From positions 1 to 64,000 of the forward strand of contig NZ_NFLQ01000013.1 in the NCBI RefSeq assembly GCF_002160985.1: a stretch of 64,000 bases of DNA, read 5' to 3'. This stretch comes from Lachnoclostridium sp. An118 (GTDB taxonomy: Bacteria; Bacillota; Clostridia; Lachnospirales; Lachnospiraceae). The position numbers and the translations under genes were made by a program. The notes under the pieces are model-generated. The model was not told where the DNA came from. It saw nothing but the letters and a program-made list of their open reading frames with translations, and did not search any database. The stretch's first letter is position 1, and each line of letters starts with the position of its first letter. Positions 58,236 to 64,000 of the stretch are shown here, in pieces.

Positions 58236-58719
58236 ACAGGACGGAAAATACCTGATGCTCCACCGGACCGTGAAGAAGGCAGATGTCAACAAAGACAAGT
58301 GGATCGGCGTGGGCGGACACTTTGAGAAGAATGAAAGTCCGGAGGAGTGCCTCCTGCGGGAGGTGTGGGAGGAGACGGGATACACCCTCACCTCCTGGCA
58401 GTATCGGGGGATCGTTACCTTCATCTACGGGGAGGATACCACAGAGTATATGTCCCTCTACACGGCGGACGGGTTTACGGGTGAGCCTCATCCCTGCGAT
58501 GAGGGACAGCTGGAGTGGGTGGACAAGGAGGAGGTTCTCCGGCTCAATATCTGGGAGGGGGACAAGATTTTTTTCCGCCTCCTGAATGAGGGCCGTCCCT
58601 TCTTCTCTCTGAAGCTGGTCTACGACAGGGCGGACACACTCCTTGAGGCCGCCCTGGACGGAAGGCCTCTGGAGCTCTTCGATATTTTAAATGAGGACGG
58701 CACAAGGCGGGGCTTGTGA
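58204..58719 (+). CDS. Nudix hydrolase, MutT-like
   Basis: Hydrolase of nucleoside diphosphates linked to another group, 171 residues. The Nudix box reads GGHFEKNESPEECLLREVWEETGY with the REVWEE core of metal ligands. It may clean 8-oxo-dGTP or act on a NAD-related nucleotide, as its place next to niaR suggests. The start at 58204 has GGAGGAGAGG ahead and lies inside the niaR gene. No terminator was seen before the epimerase gene 127 bases later. Confidence 0.9.
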   Translation: MTRLSTLCYIEQDGKYLMLHRTVKKADVNKDKWIGVGGHFEKNESPEECLLREVWEETGYTLTSWQYRGIVTFIYGEDTTEYMSLYTADGFTGEPHPCDEGQLEWVDKEEVLRLNIWEGDKIFFRLLNEGRPFFSLKLVYDRADTLLEAALDGRPLELFDILNEDGTRRGL

Positions 58720-58846
58720 GGGAGAGGGGCGTTGCCCGCCTGGAGGAAAGCCTTCACTCTCCAGGAGTCGGAGGAGGAGGCTGGATGAACTGAAAATGGT
58801 GGGAGATTTCCTGTTTGACAAAAAAGAGAAGGAGCAAGGGTAAAAG

Positions 58847-59755
58847 ATGGGAATGGAAGATATTAAGATAAAGCTGGAAAATGAAGTGCTGGAGGCCCAG
58901 GTCAGCCTCCACGGGGCGGAGCTGAAATCGCTGAAGCAGAAGGCGAAGGGGACTGAATACATGTGGCGTGCAGACCCTGCCTACTGGGGAAGGACATCCC
59001 CGGTCCTCTTCCCCTTTGTGGGAGGCGTGCGAGACAAAAAATACAGGATTGGAGACGCGGAATATCCTATGGGACAGCACGGCTTTGCCCGGGATAAGGA
59101 CTTCGCCCTCGTCAGTGTGACGAAGCAGGACGCCTGGTTTGCCCTGGAGGACGACGAGGAGACAAGGAGAGTGTACCCCTTCCCCTTCCGCCTGGAGATC
59201 GGCTACCGCCTGGAGGGCAGGGAGCTCCTGGTGATGTGGAGGGTGACCAATACCGGCACCAGCGATATGTATTTTGCCATCGGCGCTCACCCGGCTTTCT
59301 GCTGCCCTGTGAGAGAGTGGGAGAAGCAGACCGACTACAGCATCTGTATCCGGGACAGGAAAGGGGAGAAGCTTCCCTCCTTTGTGAACCGGGTGTTTGG
59401 TCAGGGGGGACTCGCCACGGACCAGGAGGTCACCTTTGAGCTGCAGGACGGCTGTCTTCCCGTCAGCGAGCATCTCTTTGACGGGGATGCCCTCATCCTG
59501 GAAAGCGGGCAGGCCGGCAGCGTCTCTTTGGCGGACCCGAAGGGAAGAGAGTACCTGCGGGTGTCCTTTGACGCCCCCCTCGTGGGGATATGGTCCCCAC
59601 CGAAGAAGCAGGCCCCCTTTGTCTGCATCGAGCCATGGTACGGGCGCTGCGACAGAGAGGGCTTTGACGGGGAGCTGAAGGACAGGGAGTGGGAGAACAG
59701 CCTGGAGCCGGGAAAGGCCTTTGAGGCGTCCTACCGTATCCAGATACTCAGGTAG
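58847..59755 (+). CDS. Aldose 1-epimerase family protein
   Basis: Mutarotase-like protein of 302 residues, of the YeaD/LacX branch, that interconverts anomers of hexoses or hexose phosphates. The galactose mutarotase fold shows SPVLFPFVGGVRDKKY, GQHGFARDKDF with a catalytic-type histidine, AIGAHPAFCCPV with the second histidine, and a glutamate in VCIEPWYGR. The true sugar is not known. A GAAGGAGCAAGGG site precedes the ATG. A strong hairpin follows the stop. Confidence 0.9.
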   Translation: MGMEDIKIKLENEVLEAQVSLHGAELKSLKQKAKGTEYMWRADPAYWGRTSPVLFPFVGGVRDKKYRIGDAEYPMGQHGFARDKDFALVSVTKQDAWFALEDDEETRRVYPFPFRLEIGYRLEGRELLVMWRVTNTGTSDMYFAIGAHPAFCCPVREWEKQTDYSICIRDRKGEKLPSFVNRVFGQGGLATDQEVTFELQDGCLPVSEHLFDGDALILESGQAGSVSLADPKGREYLRVSFDAPLVGIWSPPKKQAPFVCIEPWYGRCDREGFDGELKDREWENSLEPGKAFEASYRIQILR

Positions 59756-59782
59756 CGCCCCTGCCGGGATTTTGCATACAGT

Positions 59783-59809
59783 AAGGCCCTGCGGACTGCA
59801 GGGCCTTTT
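59783..59809 (+). terminator. Terminator of the epimerase gene
   Basis: AAGGCCCTGC (59783-59792), loop GGACT, GCAGGGCCTT (59798-59807), then TT. The T-run is short; it may stop the leftward anti-sigma message too. Confidence 0.75.
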
Positions 59810-59814
59810 CGACA

Positions 59815-60708
59815 CTATTTTTCTCCGTTCAGAGAGAGGAAGTAAAAGAAGGAATGGTCTATGACTTCTGTCCCGCCTTCCAGGCTCCCCGGCGTATCTG
59901 CATAAGCTATGGCGGCCTGCTCCTCCACCTGTGTCTGGATATCTGCCGGCGCCGTGGCGATAGCATCTCCCTCTTCATAGAGGGGGAGTATCTTTCCCCC
60001 CTTTCCTACAAAGTAGGCACCGCCGGAGGAAATCGTGACCGGATTCAGCTCTTCTGCGGGGTCGCCCCGGTAGACGGAGGGCTCCGCTGGCAGCACAAAG
60101 CAGAGGGTGGAGACCGTGTCTGCCTGGTGGAAATCGGACCAGTACTTTTTCAGGGAGAGCCCGTTGCTGTCCCCCCAGGAGGAAAAGTCCAGGGCAGGCC
60201 CGTCCCCCTGGTCAGTGAGGATATAGGTGCTCTCAAAGGATGAGATGTAGGAGTGGACGGAAAAGGTAACGCAGACAGAGCCATCCTCCAGCTGGTATGC
60301 GTCATGGACCTCGATATCCTCCACGGGAATCCTCCTGTCCAGGAAGGGCACAGCTTCCAGCACCTTTTCCCTGGCAGCGTCGATGAGAGGTGACTGGGAG
60401 GAGGAGAAGACGGAGTAGATGCTGTAGGGGATGAGCAGGAGCAGGACGGCCGCGCTTGCAAACAGGATCGGCCGGTAGATAAGCCTTTGGCCGGCCTTTT
60501 TAAAAAAGCTCCAGTCCTCCGCGATCTGGGGGGAGCCCTCTTCGCCGGAAGAGATTTCGGGGAGCTCCCCGCTCATCTGTTCATAGTATTCCCGGCAGCC
60601 CTCGCAGCCGGAGAGGTGGTCCTCCACCATGTCTTTGGTGGCGTCACTGCATACGCTGTCCTTGTACAGCGGGAGCAGGTCCCGTATGATATCGCAGGAA
60701 ATTTTCAT
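59815..60708 (-). CDS. Putative membrane anti-sigma factor with zinc finger
   Basis: A 297-residue protein. The N-terminal cytoplasmic part has CDIIRDLLPLYKD and HLSGCEGC, the zinc-finger anti-sigma pattern (H-x3-C-x2-C). One membrane helix lies at about 85-105 (LFASAAVLLLLIPYSIYSVF). The extracellular domain of about 190 residues is unfamiliar. It sits 23 bases after the sigma gene, so it most likely holds that sigma factor at the membrane. Start: ATG 60708, since AAAGGA is 10 bases ahead; a GTG at 60717 is too close to it. Confidence 0.85.
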   Translation of the reverse strand: MKISCDIIRDLLPLYKDSVCSDATKDMVEDHLSGCEGCREYYEQMSGELPEISSGEEGSPQIAEDWSFFKKAGQRLIYRPILFASAAVLLLLIPYSIYSVFSSSQSPLIDAAREKVLEAVPFLDRRIPVEDIEVHDAYQLEDGSVCVTFSVHSYISSFESTYILTDQGDGPALDFSSWGDSNGLSLKKYWSDFHQADTVSTLCFVLPAEPSVYRGDPAEELNPVTISSGGAYFVGKGGKILPLYEEGDAIATAPADIQTQVEEQAAIAYADTPGSLEGGTEVIDHSFFYFLSLNGEK

Positions 60709-60731
60709 AATATACACATCCTTTCAGTCGT

Positions 60732-61241
60732 TTACTTCAGGCTGCCTTCGGACAGCTCTTTTACGATCTTCATCCTGGCCCGGTAGTAGGTGACCCTGGC
60801 CCAGCTCTCCTGTTTGCCGAAGATATCTCCGATTTCCCGGAAGCTCAGCTCTCCCAGGGCTCTCAGGGTAAAGACTTCCTTGTAGGGCTCGTCCAGACAG
60901 TGCAGGACCCGGTAGATGGAGAGGCTTTCTGCCTTTCGGATACAGGCGTCCGATATATCCGGCACAGGAGCCTGCCGTTCTGCCAGGCTGTCTCCCGCGG
61001 TTTCCTCGCGCACCAGGCGTTTTTCCCTGCGGAGCTGGTCTATGTAGAGATTCCTGGCAATCTGGCACAGCCAGGATGTGACAGAGCAGTTTCCTTTGAA
61101 GTGCCGCATCTCTTTGAGAGCCCGGAAAAAGGTCTCCTGGGTGATTTCCTCTGCCGTGTGGGAATCCTTGCTCATGGAGAGGACAAAGAGATACACATCC
61201 TTAAAAAAACGCCTGTACAGCTCCTCAAAATCAATCTTCAC
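60732..61241 (-). CDS. ECF sigma factor
   Basis: Extracytoplasmic-function RNA polymerase sigma factor, 169 residues. Sigma region 2 (YLFVLSMSKDSHTAEEITQETFFRAL, KGNCSVTSWLCQIARNLYIDQLR) and region 4 (LDEPYKEVFTLRALGELSFREIGDIFGKQESWARVTYYRARMKI) are clear. It starts at GTG (61241) behind GGGGAGGGA. An ECF-type promoter upstream suggests self-activation, and the next gene is the probable anti-sigma. Its signal could be envelope stress, judged only from the family. Confidence 0.92.
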   Translation of the reverse strand: MKIDFEELYRRFFKDVYLFVLSMSKDSHTAEEITQETFFRALKEMRHFKGNCSVTSWLCQIARNLYIDQLRREKRLVREETAGDSLAERQAPVPDISDACIRKAESLSIYRVLHCLDEPYKEVFTLRALGELSFREIGDIFGKQESWARVTYYRARMKIVKELSEGSLK

Positions 61242-61269
61242 CGTGTCATTCCCTCCCCTCTTTGCACAT

Positions 61270-61297
61270 TAGACGAAAATCCTGCGACTTTGTTACA
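61270..61297 (-). promoter_or_regulatory. ECF-type promoter of the sigma gene
   Basis: On the minus strand TGTAAC (61292-61297), 16-base spacer, CGTCTA (61270-61275). This is the TGAAAC-N16-CGTC pattern of ECF sigma promoters, about 29 bases before the GTG start. Confidence 0.7.
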
Positions 61298-61321
61298 GAT
61301 TTTCCTGAAAAAGTTTCTTTT

Positions 61322-61350
61322 TTTACAGAAACCGCTATATATGGTATGAT
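61322..61350 (+). promoter_or_regulatory. Promoter of the two-component genes
   Basis: TTTACA (61322-61327), 17-base spacer, TATGAT (61345-61350). It diverges from the ECF promoter, 25 bases away. Confidence 0.7.
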
Positions 61351-61432
61351 AGCGTCAGCATGAGAAATTGTCTACCGGAGGGTGTGGGAGGAGAGGACTG
61401 TGCGCTCCGGGGCAGAAGGGAGGGAGAGAGAC

Positions 61433-62101
61433 ATGAAGATAGAGATCATAGAGGACGACCGGCTCCTGGGGCAGGCCCTGGAGATCTTTCTGAAAAAAGA
61501 GGGGTATGAGACAGTCCTCGCCCGTTCCTGCCGGGAGGCCCGGGAGAGGCTGGACCCCTCTGTATCTCTCCTCCTGGTGGATATCACGCTGCCCGACGGG
61601 GACGGGATCGGTCTGTACAGAGAGCTGACAGAACGGGGACATATGCCCGGCATCTTCCTCACTGCCCGGGATGAAGAGGAGGATATGCTGGCCGCCTTCG
61701 ACGCGGGGGCCGATGACTATGTGGTGAAGCCCTTCCCCATGAAGGTGCTCTCCCGTCGGATAAGAGCCGTGATGAGGAGAAATGAGGGCAGCGCCGGCCG
61801 GGCCCTCACCTGCCGGGAGCTGATCCTGTATCCGGAGAGGAAGGAGGCCAGTCTGGCGGGACAGCCCCTCCCCCTGACGCCCAAGGAGTACCGGCTGCTG
61901 GAGCTCTTTATGAGAAATCAGGGGCGGGTCCTTGGAAAGGAGAGCATCCTGGAGCAGGTATGGGACGTGGACGGACAGTTCGTGGGGGAGGGGACTGTGA
62001 GCGTCACGGTGAACCGGCTGCGGAAAAAGATCGATATCTGTCCCGGGCAGGAGAGCTACATCCAGAATGTCTTCGGCCTGGGATACCGCTTTGGAGAGTG
62101 A
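61433..62101 (+). CDS. OmpR-family response regulator
   Basis: Two-component regulator of 222 residues. The receiver domain (about 1-115) has IEDDRLL, LLVDITLPDGDG with the phospho-aspartate and VVKPFPMKVL with the lysine. The winged-helix domain (about 125-222) shows LTPKEYRLLELFMRNQGRVLGKE and TVSVTVNRLRKKI. The start at 61433 follows GGGAGGGAGAGAG; an upstream frame has no site. The kinase starts 15 bases later. BceR-like control of the ABC genes is inferred from order. Confidence 0.93.
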   Translation: MKIEIIEDDRLLGQALEIFLKKEGYETVLARSCREARERLDPSVSLLLVDITLPDGDGIGLYRELTERGHMPGIFLTARDEEEDMLAAFDAGADDYVVKPFPMKVLSRRIRAVMRRNEGSAGRALTCRELILYPERKEASLAGQPLPLTPKEYRLLELFMRNQGRVLGKESILEQVWDVDGQFVGEGTVSVTVNRLRKKIDICPGQESYIQNVFGLGYRFGE

Positions 62102-62116
62102 GAGGGAGGAGAGGCT

Positions 62117-63061
62117 ATGTGGATGTGGATCGCGGCGGGAGCCGTTCTGGGGGCAGGGGCTTCTTCTGCCCTTGTCCTCTATATCCAGAGAAGGAGGAGG
62201 GCGGCGGAGCTGGAAGAGCTGGCCGGCCTTGTGCGGGACGTGCTGGATGACAGGGAGATAGAAGAGAAGGCGGCTGGGGAAGAGACCCTCTACGGCCGCA
62301 TAGAGCATATGCTGGTGCGCATACAGCGCATGAACCGGGGGCGGCAGGAGGAGCTTACGGAGAGCAGGAGCCGGGTCCAGAAGCTGATCACGGAGATCGC
62401 GCACCAGATGCGCACACCCCTGGCAAACGGAGGCACCTATCTGGAGCTCCTGGAGGGTGAGCTTTCAGAGAGGGAGGACCCTGTGGCCGACCCCGTGCCC
62501 ATGTATCTGGAGGCTCTGCGAAGCTCCCAGGAAAAGCTCCGCTTCCTGACCGAGGAGTTTATCAGGATTTCCCGGCTGGAAAACAACATTATCCGCATCC
62601 GGAAGGAGGAGAGGGATATTGCCGGGACGATAGGGGATGCTCTTGCCCAGGTGCGCCCCATGGCGGAGGAGAAGGGCGTGAGGATTTCAGAACATCTGCC
62701 GGAGGGTCTCTCCTGCCCTCACGATCCGGGCTGGTTCGGAGAGGCCCTGTGGAATGTGCTGGACAATGCGGTCAAATACAGCCAGGAAGGAGGACGGATA
62801 TGGGTGGAGGCATCCAGAGGCGAACTGTACCTGACCATCCGTGTGGCGGATGAGGGCATCGGCATCGACGAGGGGGAGGAGGCCCGGGTGTTCCAGCGGT
62901 TCTACAGAGGAAGGCGGACAGCCTCCTATGAGGGGCTGGGCGTGGGCCTCTATCTGGCTAGGGAGATCACGGCCAGGCACGGAGGCTTTATGGAGATACA
63001 GCGCAGGGACCCCGGCGTGGAGGTGAGGGTGTGCCTGCCGATCGGATTTGGAGAGATTTAG
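62117..63061 (+). CDS. Sensor histidine kinase
   Basis: Kinase of 314 residues with a short N-terminal membrane helix (about 2-24, WMWIAAGAVLGAGASSALVL), a coil, the H-box EIAHQMRTPLAN and an ATPase domain with NVLDNAVKYS, VADEGIGID and GLGVGLYLAREI. It has no outer sensing domain; such kinases often read their signal through a partner ABC transporter. Its neighbours are an OmpR regulator and a BceAB-type transporter, so it likely detects an antimicrobial peptide or envelope damage in that way. Confidence 0.93.
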   Translation: MWMWIAAGAVLGAGASSALVLYIQRRRRAAELEELAGLVRDVLDDREIEEKAAGEETLYGRIEHMLVRIQRMNRGRQEELTESRSRVQKLITEIAHQMRTPLANGGTYLELLEGELSEREDPVADPVPMYLEALRSSQEKLRFLTEEFIRISRLENNIIRIRKEERDIAGTIGDALAQVRPMAEEKGVRISEHLPEGLSCPHDPGWFGEALWNVLDNAVKYSQEGGRIWVEASRGELYLTIRVADEGIGIDEGEEARVFQRFYRGRRTASYEGLGVGLYLAREITARHGGFMEIQRRDPGVEVRVCLPIGFGEI

Positions 63062-63076
63062 AGAAGACTGCATTTT

Positions 63077-63109
63077 TGTTAGGAGTCTGTAAGATTTATC
63101 CTCTATACT
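63077..63109 (+). promoter_or_regulatory. Regulated promoter of the ABC genes with direct repeats
   Basis: TGTTAG (63077-63082) and TGTAAG (63088-63093) are 11 bases apart, one helical turn, upstream of TATACT (63104-63109). No -35 is at normal distance. This fits OmpR-type dimer binding upstream of a promoter that needs an activator, probably the regulator at 61433. Confidence 0.55.
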
Positions 63110-63121
63110 GAAAACAGAATA

Positions 63122-63155
63122 CGGCGGCAGGGGCGCGTGTCCGCTCCTGCCGCCG
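63122..63155 (+). other. Strong hairpin in the leader of the ABC genes
   Basis: CGGCGGCAGGGGCG and CGCTCCTGCCGCCG pair with one mismatch or G-U, loop CGTGTC, with no T-run behind it. It lies in the 5' leader about 25 bases before the ATPase start and could affect stability or translation. Confidence 0.6.
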
Positions 63156-63180
63156 CTGCATTATGAAGGAGGACAGGAAG

Positions 63181-63867
63181 ATGGAGATAGTAAGAGCCGC
63201 GGGCTTAAAGAAATATTACGTGACAGACACCTATGAGGTCCGGGCCCTGGACGGGGTGACCCTCTGTGTGGAGGAGGGGGAGTTCCTGGCCGTTGTGGGC
63301 ACGTCCGGCAGCGGCAAGACCACCCTTCTGAACCTGATGGGCGGCCTGGAGGAGCCGACGGCGGGCGGGGTGTGGATACGGGGAAGCAGCCTGAAGGATA
63401 TGTCCCGGGAGGAGAGGACCGTCTTTCGCAGGAGGAATATCGGGTTTGTCTTTCAGCAGTTCAATCTGGTCCCCATGCTGGATGTATATGAAAATATTGT
63501 CCTGCCCCTGCGGCTGGACGGGGAGGAGCCGGACGAGGCCTTTCTGGAGGAGCTGGTGACGGCTCTTGGCATAAAGGGGAAGCTGGGCCGGATGCCCCAG
63601 ACCCTCTCCGGGGGACAGCAGCAGCGGGCGGCCATTGCCCGGGCCCTCGTCACCAAGCCGGCCATCCTGCTGGCCGATGAGCCCACGGGCAGCCTGGACT
63701 CTGTGACGGGCATGGAGGTGATGGGGCTTCTTCGCACCTGCGCGGACCGGTTCCGCCAGACTGTGGTCCTTGTGACTCACCAGGAGGCGGCAGCCCAGAT
63801 GGCGGACCGGGTCCTGCGCATGTCAGACGGAAGACTGTCGGGGGACAAAGGAGGGGGCAGGCTATGA
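63181..63867 (+). CDS. ABC transporter ATPase, BceA/MacB type
   Basis: ATPase of 228 residues in the MacB/LolD/BceA family. Walker A is GTSGSGKTT, the signature is LSGGQQQRAAIARAL and Walker B is ILLADEPTGSLD. VFQQFNLVPMLDVYENIVLPL is typical of this family. AGGAGG lies 9 bases before the ATG at 63181, while the ATG at 63163 comes before it, so 63181 is chosen. The permease gene begins within the stop codon (ATGA). With the two-component system it looks like a peptide antibiotic detoxification module. Confidence 0.93.
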   Translation: MEIVRAAGLKKYYVTDTYEVRALDGVTLCVEEGEFLAVVGTSGSGKTTLLNLMGGLEEPTAGGVWIRGSSLKDMSREERTVFRRRNIGFVFQQFNLVPMLDVYENIVLPLRLDGEEPDEAFLEELVTALGIKGKLGRMPQTLSGGQQQRAAIARALVTKPAILLADEPTGSLDSVTGMEVMGLLRTCADRFRQTVVLVTHQEAAAQMADRVLRMSDGRLSGDKGGGRL

Positions 63868-64000
63868 GAGAGTACAGAGGGAGAATGGCCGGGAGTGCCC
63901 GGCAGGCCATGAGGATGCTCTCACGGCGGGGCGCCCGGGCGGCTGCGGGGAGAAACAGGATCCTCTTTTTTGCGGTGCTCTTTTGCACAGCGGCCATGGC
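63864..64000 (+). CDS. FtsX-like permease, start only
   Basis: Only the first 45 codons are in the window; the gene runs off the right end. The product begins with a basic stretch (MREYRGRMAGSARQ, SRRGARAAAGRNR) then a hydrophobic start ILFFAVLFCTAAMA, as in the first helix of BceB/FtsX-type permeases. The ATG overlaps the ATPase stop (ATGA). It is the likely membrane partner of the ATPase. Confidence 0.8.
   Translation, partial: MREYRGRMAGSARQAMRMLSRRGARAAAGRNRILFFAVLFCTAAM

Noticed and set aside
58736-58846. Short frame ending in DELKMVGDFLFDKKEKEQG before the epimerase gene
   Set aside because: It lacks a clear start, is very short and matches nothing I recognise. It may be a remnant but cannot be supported.

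Overview
The window looks like chromosomal DNA of a Gram-positive, anaerobic gut-type Firmicute, most likely a Lachnospiraceae (Clostridium cluster XIVa) genome of fairly high GC. This is inferred from strong Shine-Dalgarno sites, lipoprotein signal peptides, DUF4364/DUF1385/DUF4867/DUF5058 families, YesM/YesN systems, NiaR, and an HPr with Lys instead of Ser at position 46. I saw no rRNA, tRNA, CRISPR array, insertion sequence or prophage. No gene-free stretch exceeds 300 bases; the longest is about 259 bases (24650-24908).

Left part (1-13.7 kb), housekeeping: a cysteine synthase-like enzyme and an ABC exporter face a leftward operon of malic enzyme, radical SAM protein and DUF4364 protein. 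Next come rho, rpmE (L31), a DUF1385 membrane protein, prmC, prfA, a DUF2156 protein, an aminotransferase and hisC.

Sugar-sensing and pentose-type region (13.7-28.6 kb): an AraC regulator, a membrane-anchored sugar-binding protein, a LytS/YesM-type kinase and a YesN-type regulator precede a lipoprotein binding protein. A ChvE/XylF-type transporter (binding protein, ATPase, permease) follows. Further on are a coiled-coil repeat protein, a DUF4867 protein, a fucose/arabinose-type isomerase and a xylulokinase. The layout resembles the three-component xylose sensor XylFII-LytS-YesN, but with a different isomerase.

Middle (28.6-36.8 kb): a zinc phospholipase C-like protein, a secreted nuclease, ribosomal protein L25, a TetR regulator, a DUF5058 protein with a second small membrane protein and an amidohydrolase, a lactate racemase-like protein, and ogt. 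The DUF5058 cluster is the best candidate here for an undescribed transport/hydrolysis system.

PTS region (36.8-46.5 kb): a LacI regulator, a broken EIIA gene and a GH32 enzyme; then treR facing treP-treC-ptsH-ptsI, with four near-identical palindromes between treR and treP.

Right part (46.6-64 kb): two decayed genes (a truncated XRE membrane regulator and the tail of an Rpn nuclease/transposase), a cysteine desulfidase-family protein, an EamA transporter, dgkA, a phasin/AarF pair, bioY, and an EIIC-like protein with an unusual N-terminal domain. The NAD operon nadA-nadB-nadC-niaR has a nadB broken by two apparent deletions and a palindrome that could be the NiaR site. The window ends with a Nudix hydrolase, an aldose epimerase, an ECF sigma/anti-sigma pair with an ECF-type promoter, and a two-component system driving a BceAB-like ABC transporter that runs off the end. 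Four decayed genes within 20 kb suggest ongoing deletion-driven gene loss.
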